This document shows positions 33,127 through 45,544 of a DNA stretch of 64,000 nucleotides, in pieces. This DNA comes from Agapanthus africanus (taxonomy: Eukaryota; Streptophyta; Magnoliopsida; Asparagales; Amaryllidaceae), in contig JASDDO010000004.1 of assembly GCA_030015575.1 (NCBI GenBank), positions 323,710,654-323,774,653 of the forward strand, given 5' to 3'. Every line of letters begins with the position of its first letter. Position 1 is the first letter of the stretch. The translations under genes were made by a program, and so were the position numbers. The notes under the pieces are model-generated. The model was given only the letters and a program-made list of their open reading frames with translations, did not search any database and was not told the DNA's origin.

Positions 33127-35594
33127 ATGGCTTCCGACTCTTCTTTCCCTTTTGTACATTCAGAGCGCCTTTTCCGACGCACCCGTGGATCGAGAAGTCT
33201 TCGAGCTTATTAAAGATCACGACCCGGAGCAGAAATCTCTTCACCTATGGGAGTCGTGGTACAATCAGATTATCTAGGGTCGACACAGTTTTTCTTGTAC
33301 AGTGCCCTCAGAGCCCATTTCAGTAATTCATTACGCCGATTCGCCTCAAGTGAATTATGTTGTAGAGGAGGTCAACTGGACCTCGGAGGGTCGCCTTCAG
33401 CCTTCTATGGCATCAATACCCGTATAGCCGCCGATGGCCTTGGATATTTTGGGGCGATGCATATATCAAGGCGAGTCGCACCTTTAGGGGCAAGTATATA
33501 TGATAGGTTTGACTCCTCGCCATTCAGCCAGCTACCTGCAGTGAGCTCGGTATATTCTGTCGGCCAGGAAGTCACCGCTGCTGAAGCTCGGGTTGTATCC
33601 CGCGATTTTTGCGTTTCTTTTTCATTATCCTGCACCTCATGTATGGTGGGTCAAGGCTTTCCTGGAACAATAGAACATCCCGGCCCACACATTTCTTCTG
33701 TCGGACCGGGAGGTCTCTATTTCCTTGGAGGAATTTACGGAAATTTCAGACCTACCCGTCAGAGGGGAACATTACGAGGAGATACTTCCCCCTAATGAGT
33801 ACATCTTTGCCACCAAATCAGTGGTAATGGGCCTCACTCCGGAGAATTCCATTCAACACCGGTTCCCAAGCCTAATCAAAGTGTTGAACATTTATGAGAG
33901 TCTGTTTTTGGAGTCTGGAGGGCACGGAGTCAGCTTCGCCGATTTCATCACCCGCTTTCTTCACCCTGAAGTCTTGTCAAAACACCCATTTGGTTTCGGT
34001 TTGGATAAACAGCCAATGGCGGAAGCGGATCAAAAAAAATTCTTTATTCCAGACACTCCGATCGTCCCTTTTGCAGAACTTGCTACTTCAGACGTCGATG
34101 AAGAGACGTTCTTTCTGGGGTTCATCGGCCTGTGATTGAGCTGGTTTGTGCTTTCGATGCACCCTCGCTACATGAGGCCGTCTGTTTTTATCCAGCCTAC
34201 CGCATGGTTGCAGGGACGCGTGTAGCCGTTGGGATTGCGGGGCTAGCTCATCTATATCACGGCCTGAGCTTAGCGGCAGCTACTACTCAGCCAGGGGTAA
34301 AACTTGTACATCTTCTGTTGCACTAGTTCACGTCCTGAATCGAGATGCGCGTGCTGGGTGCTTTCGAAGTCCACAAACAACCCCACTTCTACGACAACTA
34401 CAACTTTCCCCGGGTCATGTTCCTAGTTGACCCTTCTGCATTAGATCCATCGCAGCGAGAGGCTCGACGTTTAGTCCTTCGCCCGCGTATGGTCGGGGAT
34501 AGTATGACTTTTGTCGATAGATTCTTAACTATCGGCAAGGAATCTACCAAGGTAGTGCAACCGCTGTGTGATACTTTCAAAGACGGGGCTTCTACGTTGA
34601 AGGCTCGGGAGATCCTACACTTGTATTCAATTAGGCCAGGCTTTTTAGTGTTCAGGCAAAATGCCTCGGCACTGTTCATGAGGTATAACCCGCACCATTT
34701 CGCTCAACAGTTGGGTTACAATCAGGGTGTTCCCCTTGAGGCATTCTTAGCCGAGCCGGCCGCTATAGAAGAGGGTATTCGCAGCGTACTGCACCACTTT
34801 ATGCGACTAAATACGGGGTCCAACTTTCTCATCAGCGAGCCGAGCTATGTGCTGAAAGCTTCGAACGCTTATGTGGCGTGGTATCAGCATGCGACGGGTG
34901 CTGTTATCAGAGAACAAAGGCGGCTATTACTTAATCATAAGGATGTTGTCCCAGCGGTCCCTTTAAAGCGACAGACCGCTGTTCGTCCCTCCTTAAAAGA
35001 AGTCACTACGGTTGTGGTCCCGCGTGCCTTCCCTGAGAAATCTCAACCCATTGTTCCCATAACTGCGGTAGCCGCGGTGTCCCCAGAACCTGGTGCTGGT
35101 ACAGAAATCGTGACCCGCCACCCGAAAATGCCTGTCAAGCGCAAAATCTTGTCATCGGCCGTCGGTGTCCGCTCGCAGAAAAAGAAGAAGTCGGTATTCT
35201 CTGCCGATATTATATTTGGCCAGGAGCCACATGCTCCCTACAGCGAGGGCTTGTGCGAATACGGTACCAACGAGGGTTTGTTAGACACGCCTGCGACCGA
35301 CACTGATCTTCCGGCTGCCTTCACATCTTCCGAGCGACTGGCTCGCGAGGAAGTGGCATTTATAACTATCGCGAAGTCAGGTATATTTCAGTTGTATTCT
35401 TCTGCGTCTATCCATTTCTTGTTATTATGCTTTTACTAACGCTCTCTTCTTCAACAGGTATTTATGCCGAAGAGGCTCTCATGGCTCCCTCAAGACGTTC
35501 GAGGAGGAAGAGAGGCTCCGCGCTTCTTTGGGTCTTAGTATAAGTTGCTTCATTACACCTTTATTCTTTTTATTCATGATCTGCCCCTCTCTTT
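33127..35594 (+). pseudogene. Antisense gene of Tat-2, 5' part, unknown function
   Basis: Coding-like sequence on the strand opposite to pol, in the same slot as the Tat-1 antisense ORF but unrelated to it in sequence. Recognisable stretches include HRFPSLIKVLNIYESLFLES and FADFITRFLHPEVLSKHPFG (33725-34135), and a 364-codon frame (34345-35439) with a globular first half and a basic C-terminal region (PVKRKILSS, RSQKKKKSV) that looks like a nuclear signal. I do not recognise the family; it resembles large antisense ORFs known from Tat elements. Interrupted by a copia insertion at 35595; broken as it stands. Confidence 0.55.
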
Positions 35595-37708
35595 TGTAAG
35601 CCTGCGGGGGCGCCCCGGCCGTCGATCCGATGTCGGAAACGCGGAAACAAAAACTTTGCGAACTTTGCAAACTAGCACCACCGCGGACTTTTAACCCGGA
35701 TCGGGCCATTAACCTAGCTAACTAGCAAACAAGAAAAGAGTAGAGAAGTATACCAAGCGATCCGTGTCCTTCGGTCTTCATCTCCACTCCGATCTCCCGC
35801 GGAATCTCCGTCCATCATCGTCTCGTCGGAAAGGACACCACGTAGCCGGAATCTTTTACGGGCTCCCGCCTCTTGACCGAGGCAACTCGGGCGCGAAGTT
35901 GGCTAGCCGACGCGTCCAAGACTTGCTATAGAATAGTGTAGTAAACTTTTCTCTTGGGGTTATGAGGTTGCCATGATGTGGAGGAATGGAGAAGAGAAGG
36001 AGAGAAAGAATGAGCTTTGAAGCTAATCTTTTGCAACCATAGAATGAGATGGAAAAATGCCACACCAAAATGAATTCCTCTCTCCCTCTTCTAAGGAATG
36101 GCCGTCCCTCTCTAATGGTGGAGATAAGATAATCTCACATGCAAGAAAAGAATATGTATGATATAGGAAAAATAAAAGGATTAAAGTCACACATCTCTCT
36201 CATCACAAATCCACTCATAAGATAAGCAATGGAAATGACCAAAATAGAATATCATCATGAGGCTAGTCTCATCATAAAGCCACATATGCAAGAAAGTCCC
36301 ACACAAGTAAGTTAATTGCGAACTTACAATTAACCCCTTCCAACGATAAGTCCGGCCGCGAAAGAATAAAAGAAAACCGGCCGGAACGGAATGCAAACTG
36401 GCAACTTCAGAAAACTGATCCCGTAATAAATTACAGGAAAACCCCACTACTGCAAATACATGCCCGCATTTGTATTCCCACTGAACACAAATGCAAAGAG
36501 ACAAAACTACACTATCAAATACTAGGATCCGGCTTAAGCCAAAGCCGGCTAGTAAAAACCGTCCGATCACGATCCGTGCAATACCGCACGTATCTGATCG
36601 AACCCTGCCATATCTCCATACGGCCTCTACAGCATTTCGCCCGAAACCTGAGTAACTGAGTGTGGTGGACTCTAAAGACTCGTCAATACTATGGCTGTGG
36701 ATTTAACCACTAGCACGTCAGAGGTATAAGCCAATACGTGACGGGCTACCAGGTATTGACCAAAAGGGACGTCGATGAGCGAACTCATCCTGACACCCTA
36801 CTGAGCCTGTCAGTGACAATATCCGTACAGTCCGGTCCGTTCATCTATGAGCATCGCATGGCGGGCCTAGGGGGTTGGTAAAAGTCAGACCCCTAAAAGC
36901 GGTACAAGTCGTGTCGGAGTGTAGCCTAGAACACCCTGAGATACTACTGGAATACCTACCAGCAAATCTCCTGCCTCGGCCGAGGGCTTTGTGTAATGGC
37001 TCTCCTAGACACAGCGCGACCTCACCCCCAATACCGGGAGAGACGAACCCCTGAAGATCCGCTCACTGCCTCCATGTGGCTCGGGACTGTACCCAACTAA
37101 AACCTGTTTGCACGACTCCTTTGAGCCATGGTAGGGTAGTAATCAAAGCACAGTGGGAACTCACACGAGACAAATGACGATCCCAGGTCGATGAACTAAC
37201 ATGTACACATGTCACCAGGGAACTGCTATCTGACGTCTGGTATAATCCCAACTAGCAGGTTCCCGGCGAGTCCTGTCCGGTGTACTCATAACCCAATGAG
37301 CACCTGTATACATCTTAGGTGAACCAACTGACACCAGTGGCTTGTGAGACCGGCCACCGCCCCTCGTCGGGGTCTCGACTGTATACACTAGTCTACTCTG
37401 GAGAATCGATGCCCTGTCTCGAAACTCCCACGACTAGGGACCATTTAAGGATGTGCTTATAGACTACCAGCTCCCACGTATATGATCGCCCTCATACTGC
37501 CGGTAGTCAAGCAAGAATCCTAGGGGCTCTATCAACGTATAATAGTGACCCGTACGGTCACCTAAAGCAGTACACGATGATAAAGATAAACCAGATAGCA
37601 TACTATCATCTCGAGTAAGACTGTCCTACTTGGACAGGTCCTCCCCTCAATCATTGCAATCACGTGCCTGTGATCCAATAATTGACTCTGAGGGCACTAT
37701 CTCCAACA
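35595..37708 (-). repeat. 3' LTR of Angela-type element C
   Basis: TGTAAGCCTGCGG...CTATCTCCAACA on the plus strand; 2114 bp. It shares blocks with the LTRs at 3998 and 24556 ('cgggactgtaccca', 'atcgatgccctgtctcgaaac'). Confidence 0.93.
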
Positions 37709-37720
37709 ATCTCCCACTTG
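37709..37720 (-). other. Polypurine tract of element C
   Basis: The minus strand reads AAGTGGGAGAT immediately before the 3' LTR start TGTTGGAGATAG, a typical copia arrangement. Confidence 0.8.
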
Positions 37721-40249
37721 CACTCAAGGCTAATTATTGCGATGTCGCATACTCACAGCCCGTGTGATACCGAACACCCAACTCCTCTACTAGGCAGTCT
37801 CACAAAGCTTGTTTGCGAAACTATTGCGTTCGAGGAATAGCCTCAGTGAGTGGATCCGCTCTGGTGTTTCTTTCTATGTCTCTCTCTATCTCAAGTTCGC
37901 GGAGAAAGCCATCTCCCGAAATGAGCAATACCTGTCTTAGAATGTCTGGATGTCTGATGGGACCTAGCTCATAAATGAACTCCAAATCCAAACTTCTTAG
38001 ACTGTATCGTCAACTGAACTTAATCAGTATCCCTGCGCCATGCCTTCCCTCAGTATCCACCTGGACCAACTGTCCAAAATACTGCCCCTCGTCAGAGGGA
38101 AAACTATAACTCTGACAGCCACTCTGCCATCCAGGTCACCTTGGAAGCCTGGAATGATAACCGTCTCCTAAAGGAAGCTGCCGTTATCATATCCTAGAAC
38201 ATCAACTTATGTTCTATAACTGCTTCTGACTGTTTCTCCAGGATTGGATCATTATCATCTTATTGCATCTACTGCAAGAACAACATCTGGTGTGGTACTT
38301 GACATCTCATGATTGACTCAATTGCCTAAGCAAGTGATCTGCCAATCATGCGTATCCCTCTCCCCTTTAGTCTGTAAGACACCTTTAGAGAGGGTGACTC
38401 CATTACCTGCAGGTACACCACCATGCCAGGAGTCGTCCATTCTAAATACTCATAGAATGCGGTCAAGGTACCCAGATTGGGAAACCACCCAAATCTAGAT
38501 CTAAAACCATAGATCTAGTTACCAGAATGTCTGATGTAAGATCCAAGTCCTATGAGGAGAAACTACTGTGTGACGACCATAGTATAACCGATCGTAGTAT
38601 AGGAATATCACTTCCTACTCTGTGTATGTCAACAAATACCAGGACATCACACCCTACTACCTTCTCAACAGATCCATCCCCTATTCTGATGAAGTCAAAC
38701 CTATGACTGTCATATCAGAAATAGATGATCTATCTCGGCTATATCTGCTTTAGTCTATAAATAGACATAAGCCTGATGTCCACCAATGCTTCCGCTGCTC
38801 CCACTGACTACGACAACCCTCTGGCAGAGTCATATACACGTACGCTTCTAAAACCAGTTTAGAACGACGCTATACTCATCCTCCTGCCGGGTCTCATAGT
38901 CTGGAACAACAGCAATGGCAAGTCTGGGTAAACAAGAACCTCTCTGCCACCGTCCTTGAGTATACCGAAGTACCTCTCGGGTGCCTGAGGTTACCCACCT
39001 TATCTGCGGAGTGGCCAATGGAATGCCAAACCAGATTGAATCTTTAGGTTCTTATCAAATCTTCAGTAATCGTTTGCGGTTCTGGAATCACTTCCAGTTC
39101 TACCATACTCCCACTACTGTTTTTCTGAAAAAAAAATCCATTTTTAATAAAACTGTGGCGAGTCAAGAACAATACACTATTGATCTTCCAGATGGTAGAA
39201 AGTCAACCCTCGTCATAGCCCGGGTCAACCCACAAACAGCCATTACAGAAACGTGCCTTGAGTTATCCGGAGTCTGGTTTTAAGCATAAGCCGGACAACT
39301 CCCCGTATCTTAACAATGTCAAGATATGAACTGTTCTATATCCAATATAGAAACAGAGGCACTGATTTAATTGAACCAGATTCAAATCATGCAGCTGTCT
39401 CCAGTGCATGTCAACTGAATGGAAGGAGGCCGATCAGCGTTACTCAACTTAGGAATGCTTCCAATTATGAGTAACCTGAAAAAGAAGCAAGTTCTCTTAA
39501 CCACTACTATCAACTGAATACCATGTACAAGTATCTACATCTTCGATCACTTTGAAGAATTCCGATACTTGCAACACCTGGTTCTCTACTTTATTCCTAT
39601 ACCTATAACTTCTCAAAACTTGGACCCTGTGTTTCTACGAAACACCTGTCTAAAAACTAGAGAAGTCATAAGTAAACAGAATACAGTACGAGGACCAACC
39701 CCTCTGTCCTAGTGGACACTGGACAATATACAATACTCTGTATAAGTCCCTTGAGTCTAGTGACTCAATCACTGTGTGTCGTAGGTTGAAAACTGTACTT
39801 TTGGTTAAGAAGAATCACACCGTTGTTCAATACTCCTTACCTAACCATCCACTGGTATAGGTAAATGTCATAGACATAATTTCAAAAAGGTATGTCTCAC
39901 TCTATAAAAATAGACGTACAGATATATCAATTTGAAATTGGTGCACAACAACGGATATTCAAAACCAAAATTTGCCGACCGGCAAACAACCCAGGTGGCT
40001 TCCTCAAATATCACCAATTCCAACGAATCCCGATATAATGAGGATGGTCACCTAATTCCCAATAACTTACTCCCACTCATCATCTGTAAAACCATACAGA
40101 TGTGAGAATCATACCTGGTAAATACATACCCTGGAGTAAGTGTCTAATTGGGAAATCATTTTTCTTTTAACAGTACACAGTGAACCTGAAACATTGAAAT
40201 GTTTCAATGGGGTATCCTGGTATTCCTAGTAATGCCTCTTCCATTATCC

Positions 40250-41030
40250 AGATTCACAACTATAACCGTATAATTCTTTGCCATCTCTCCAAATCCCTTT
40301 ATATGTCTTTAGTCATTACCTTCTGTACACCCCTTTAGGCCAAATGGTTTTCTTCATTCCCTACCGTTCGGCACCAGCCTATGGTTTGGAAGAAGACTAT
40401 CCAATAAGCATAAAGGGTGTACTGTCCTAATCCTAGGAGCACTCGCAACGGGGGAGAAGGTGAATATAAAAGACACCTGAATGTACTTTATTCCTATTTC
40501 TCCTGAACCAGGATCCATCCCCGAACTGGAACAAGTTCCTTTCGAGTTCGTATATAACCATACGATGGATTATCCAATAAACTGGGATCTTCGTAGTGAT
40601 ACGGAGTGTCCTGGAGAAATACAAAGGTGATTTAGGATTGGCGAAGAAATACTTGGTTTGGTCGTGAATAGCAGTCGCAATTTACTTTGCCCTCTTACTA
40701 ATCCCTTGCTTTGTCTTAACTTAATACCTTATGTATACCGTTTAGGCTAATTGGCTCTCTTCATTCCCTACCGGTCGGCACCAGCCTATGGTTTGGAAGA
40801 AGACTATCCAATTTGCGTAATAGGTGTACTACTCCTAAACCAAGGAGTACTCGCAACCTGAGAGAAGGTGAAAAGAAAAGACAACTGAATAGTCCTATCC
40901 GTTTTCTCCAGAACCGGAAACCATCCTCGAATACCTTCGAGTTCGTATATAACCATACGATGGTTTTGTCCAATGGAAGTGGACGGTCGTAGTAATACGG
41001 GGTGTCCCGGAGAAAAGGGTAAAAGTATGA
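40250..41030. repeat. ~380-bp direct duplication, offset ~407 bp
   Basis: 'gcaccagcctatggtttgga' , 'gttcgtatataaccatacga' and 'ggagaa' blocks occur in the same order in 40250-40630 and 40660-41030. The copies are clearly diverged, so the duplication is older than the insertion. Confidence 0.85.
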
Positions 41031-41438
41031 GTGGCAAAGAGATTTGCAACTCTGACAATCCAAAAGCCTATGTTAAGTAGGTTCGGTCAACTTGGTCACT
41101 GAGTCATAGTCTAGGGTCGGGTCAATGGTCGCTGCCAAAGAGAGAGAGAAAAGAAACACTCAGCGTGCACTCTAATCTAGATCAGAATGGTTGTCACTTT
41201 ATCTAATCAGGAAACATCCCACTGTAACGTCAAATTCTTCCCCAAACCTGAAAGAAGAATTAGCCGGGATCACCCGAGGAGTAAACCAACTCATCAGTGG
41301 GAATCGGGATCCAACCATCATCGCATGATAACGTGACGGAATCCGCTCACGCTATCACACTCCAGAAGGTATGCGCATATCTGGCAAGTTTCAGTACTTT
41401 TGAAACTCCCGATGAGGATTTTTACCCCATGCTCTTAT

Positions 41439-42010
41439 GACCTTGACGAAGGTCAACAAATCATAAGTCACATGTCATGTTCTACCCGTCATTATCCAGG
41501 TTAATTTGAACCCACCCGTACAAGCCCTTGACGAAGGTCAACAAGGCTATACGACTGTCCCAAACCAACGCATCTATCTATGCAGCAGAAAGGCAACAAG
41601 TAGCTACCATACACTATGCCTTGACGAAGGCCAACAAACATAGCATGAATACTACGTGCTACCCGTCTGAAACGACGGAGGGCTACGAATGGTTTCTGGC
41701 GAAAACCTTTAACGTAATGAACTTGATATCGTTGAAGGAACCGGATAGCTTTTAAAAATATAGTGACAAAAACCTTTGCTAAAGAGGTCACTCCCGGTGA
41801 AGGGATCTCGGCTCTTTCCCCGTAGAATGAGGTGCAGGATATTCCAACTGAATACCACGATGCAAAGCAAAAGTAATCGGCTATAGTGAAGTTATCGCCC
41901 TGACGCAAACTTCTGTCCAAGGGGTCACTCCCGGTGAAGGGATCTCGGCCCTTGCCTCGTCGACTGAGGAGCAGGATATTCCAACTGAATACCACTGTGC
42001 AAAACAAAAG
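41439..42010. repeat. Short palindromic and tandem repeats in element C
   Basis: 'ccttgacgaaggtcaacaa', with the palindrome TTGACgaaGGTCAA, occurs near 41441, 41526 and 41619. 'gtcactcccggtgaagggat' occurs near 41787 and 41923, followed in both by 'caggatattccaactgaata'. Confidence 0.85.
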
Positions 42011-43170
42011 TGAACGTCCTTGCAATAACAGCTTTTTGAAAAGTGTTCCAACAACATCAGAATAGGTTTGTTTAACTTTCATTGATCCGAATCAACGCAG
42101 TCCCATCAATTGATCACACCAATAAAGAACGAAAATATACTGACGTACGTATATTCCATCCGCATTCGCCACTGGGTCCCGTCATCACCCGTTAGGTTAG
42201 CTAACTAACGGCAGAGCGGGGACTGGACTAGCGCGGATGAAAAACATATACAACATCTACTAGTATGTATACAATATATAATTTTCGCTCAAGGCGTGAT
42301 AAAAATGCAGCAACACAGAAATGTATAGCAACACAGATCAATACAGATATCTGGGATCCCCGGGTTTCACAGAGCCGCTACTGAAACCCGACGTTCCCCT
42401 GGCCGTGTGGATAGCATGCGCAATGAAATCCTAGACCCCTACGGGCGCGGCAAGTTACCCGCCAAAACCTGAAGCGAGGCAGCCCCCTTCAGCAACGTGA
42501 ATGGACCACCCAGCACTTCACGGAATCCGGTAACTTGGGCACCCCTCCTGGGTCAACCTGTACCCCCTACGAGTGCGGCGAATAGCCTGCCAATTCTAGA
42601 GTGAAGCCCCCTCCGTCTCAACGCCATGAGATGCGGGCCCGTTGCCCTTTAGAACCCGGCTATCCGTGCACCCCTCCGCGGGGTAATCCTAGTACAGAAA
42701 GTAAAATATACATACAACGGGTACATCGACCGCAACCTGGTCATGCCCCAAAAGAATAATACAAACAGGCAGTGACGGCAGTCCACATGTCGGACGCTCG
42801 CCCCGCAATATCAAATGTACATATAAAACAGAACTGTACTAACATTGCATCCAGGCTATCCCCCACGACCGATCCGCAACAACACAGCAAAACACAGAAC
42901 ATCAACGTGAATGTCACGTTCGCAAATCCGTCTAAAAGGGCTATAGCAGATAGACTGGATTTACCGATCGAGTGACATTCACGGTCGCAGATATAATGTA
43001 AATACTGTGAACTGGCATGTTTAAAATATCCGATCGAACAAAATTTATCAAGTGGGCCCCAAGCAGTACTGTAGCACTCACAGAAAATCTGGGCCCAAAA
43101 AGAATATCCCAAAACCTCTATTTCCAAGTCTAAAGCCTACTGGGAAATTTTGGTGCAATGAGCACACCAT

Positions 43171-43222
43171 CCAACCGCGGAACCGCGGCTAAACCAGGGG
43201 TTTGGCCGCGTTTCCGCGGTCG
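43171..43222. repeat. CCGCGG palindrome pair
   Basis: 'accgcggaaccgcggct' (43174-43190) and 'ggccgcgtttccgcggtc' (43203-43220). The same word family recurs in the Athila-type element at 56031-56080, 57331-57480 and 61819-61868. Confidence 0.9.
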
Positions 43223-43415
43223 TACTAGCGAATCACTGCTCCAAATTTTCCCAGAAGTCTTATGATTGTCTACACATGTTTCTGCAACGACCTGAAAAAT
43301 TTTTGGAGCTTGAAAAAATTTCGACAGAAACATGAAGTATTGAAAATGCGGTTTTGGGGGTTTTTGTTCGATCGGGTTCTAAACATACTGAGCAAGCTAG
43401 GCATGGTTAATGGCG

Positions 43416-43429
43416 TGGCTCTGATACCA
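43416..43429 (-). other. Primer-binding site of element C
   Basis: The minus strand reads TGGTATCAGAGCCA one base from the 5' LTR, complementary to plant initiator-methionine tRNA (known copia usage). Confidence 0.93.
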
Positions 43430-43430
43430 T

Positions 43431-45544
43431 TGTAAGCCCGCGGGGGCGCCCCGGCCGTCGATCCGACGCCGGAAACGCGGAAACAAAAACTTTGCGAACT
43501 TTGCAAACTGGCACCACCGCGGACTTTTAACCCGGATCGGGCCATTAACCTAGCTAACTAGCAAACAAGAAAAGAGTAGAGAAGTATACCAAGCGATCCG
43601 TGTACTTCGGTCTTCATCTCCACTCCGATCTCCCGCGGAATCTCCGTCCATCATCGTCTCGTCGGAAAGGACACCACGTAGCCGGAATCTTTTACGGGCT
43701 CCCGCCTCTTGACCGAGGCAACTCGGGCGCGAAGTTGGCTAGCCGACGCGTCCAAGACTTGCTATAGAATAGTGTAGTAAACTTGTCTCTTGGGGTTATG
43801 AGGTTGCCATGATGTGGAGGAATGGAGAAGAGAAGGAGAGAAAGAATGAGCTTTGAAGCTAATCTTTTGCAACGATAGAATGAGATGGAAAAATGCCACA
43901 CCAAAATGAATTCCTCTCTCCCTCTTCTAAGGAATGGCCGGCCCTCTCTAATGGTGGAGATAAGATAATCTCACATGCAAGAAAAGAATATGTATGATAT
44001 AGGAAAAATAAAAGGATTAAAGTCACACATCTCTCTCATCACAAATCCACTCATAAGATAAGCAATGGAAATGACCAAAATAGAATATCATCATGAGGCT
44101 AGTCTCATCATAAAGCCACATATGCAAGAAAGTCCCACACAAGTAAGTTAATTGCGAACTTGCAATTAACCCCTTCCAACGATAAGTCCTGCCGCGAAAG
44201 AATAAAAGAAAACCGGCCGGAACGGAATGCAAACTGGCAACTTCAGAAAACTGATCCCGTAATAAATTACAGGAAAACCCCACTACTGCAAATACATGCC
44301 CGCATTTGTATTCCCACTGAACACAAATGCAAAGAGACAAAACTACACTATCAAATACTAGGATCCGGCTTAAGCCAAAGCCGGCTAGTAAAAACCGTCC
44401 GATCACGATCCGTGCAATACCGCACGTATCTGATCGAACCCTGCCATATCTCCATACGGCCTCTACAACGTTTCGCCCGAAACCTGAGTAACTGAGTGTG
44501 GTGGACTCTAAAGACTCGTCAATACTATGGCTGTGGATTTAACCACTAGCACGTCAGAGGTATAAGCCAATACGTGACGGGCTACCAGGTATTGACCAAA
44601 AGGGACGTCGATGAGCGAACTCATCCTGACACCCTACTGAGCCTGTCAGTGACAATATCCGTACAGTTCGGTCCATTCGTCTATGAGCATCGCATGGCGG
44701 GCCTAGGGGGTTGGTAAAAGTCAGACCCCCAAAAGCGGTACAAGTCGTGTCGGAGTGTAGCCTAGAACACCCTGAGATACTACTGGAATACCTACCAGCA
44801 AATCTCCTGCCTCGGCCGAGGGCTTTGTGTAATGGCTCTCCTAGACACAACGCGACCTCACCCCCAATACCGGGAGAGACGAACCCCTGAAGATCCGCTC
44901 ACTGCCTCCATGTGGCTCGGGACTGTACCCAACTAAAACCTGTTTGCACGACTCCTTTGAGCCGTGGTAGGGTAGTAATCAAAGCACAGTGGGAACTCAC
45001 ACGAGACAAATGACGATCCCAGGTCGATGAACTAACCTGTACACATGTCACCAGGGAACTGCTATCTGACGTCTGGTATAATCCCAACTAGCAGGTTCCC
45101 GGCGAGTCCTGTCCGGTGTACTCATAACCCAATGAGCACCTGTATACATCTTAGGTGAACCAACTGACACCAGTGGCTTGTGAGACCGGCCACCGCCCCT
45201 CGTCGGGGTCTCGACTGTATACACTAGTCTACTCTGGAGAATCGATGCCCTGTCTCGAAACTCCCACGACTAGGGACCATTTAAGGATGTGCTTATAGAC
45301 TACCAGCTCCCACGTATATGATCGCCCTCATACTGCCGGTAGTCAAGCAAGAATCCTAGGGGCTCTATCAACGTGTAATAGTGACTCGTACGGTCACCTA
45401 AAGCAGTACACGATGATAAAGATAAACCAGATAGCATACTATCATCTCGAGTAAGACTGTCCTACTGGGACAGGTCCTCCCCTCAATCATTGCAATCACG
45501 TGCCTGTGATCCAATAATTGACTCTGAGGGCACTATCTCCAACA
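43431..45544 (-). repeat. 5' LTR of Angela-type element C
   Basis: 2114 bp, the same length as the 3' LTR and about 99% identical by reading. Confidence 0.93.

Larger units (their letters stand above)
37721..43415 (-). mobile_element. Interior of element C, no recognisable gag or pol
   Basis: Longest frames on either strand are under 200 codons and show none of the copia motifs I looked for (protease DSGA, integrase, RT YVDD). The right third (42160-43415) is a leader shared with element B. It contains a ~380-bp direct duplication (40250-41030), three 'ccttgacgaaggtcaacaa' words, a ~136-bp duplication (41785-42010) and a CCGCGG palindrome block. Confidence 0.7.
35595..45544 (-). mobile_element. 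Angela-type copia element C, both LTRs present, non-autonomous
   Basis: Two 2114-bp LTRs (35595-37708 and 43431-45544) flank a 5.7 kb interior, with target duplication TCTTT at 35590-35594 and 45545-45549. The primer site (43416-43429) and polypurine tract (37709-37720) show minus-strand orientation. The minus-strand LTR start TGTTGGAGATAGTGCCC fits the Angela style. The two LTRs differ at about 20-25 positions by my reading (~1%), so insertion is recent, perhaps a few hundred thousand years. No gag or pol domain is recognisable in the interior: probably a non-autonomous derivative mobilised by a related element. Confidence 0.93.

Noticed and set aside
37721-43415. Copia gag-pol in element C
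   Set aside because: I looked for protease, integrase and RT motifs on the minus strand and saw none; a profile search would be decisive.
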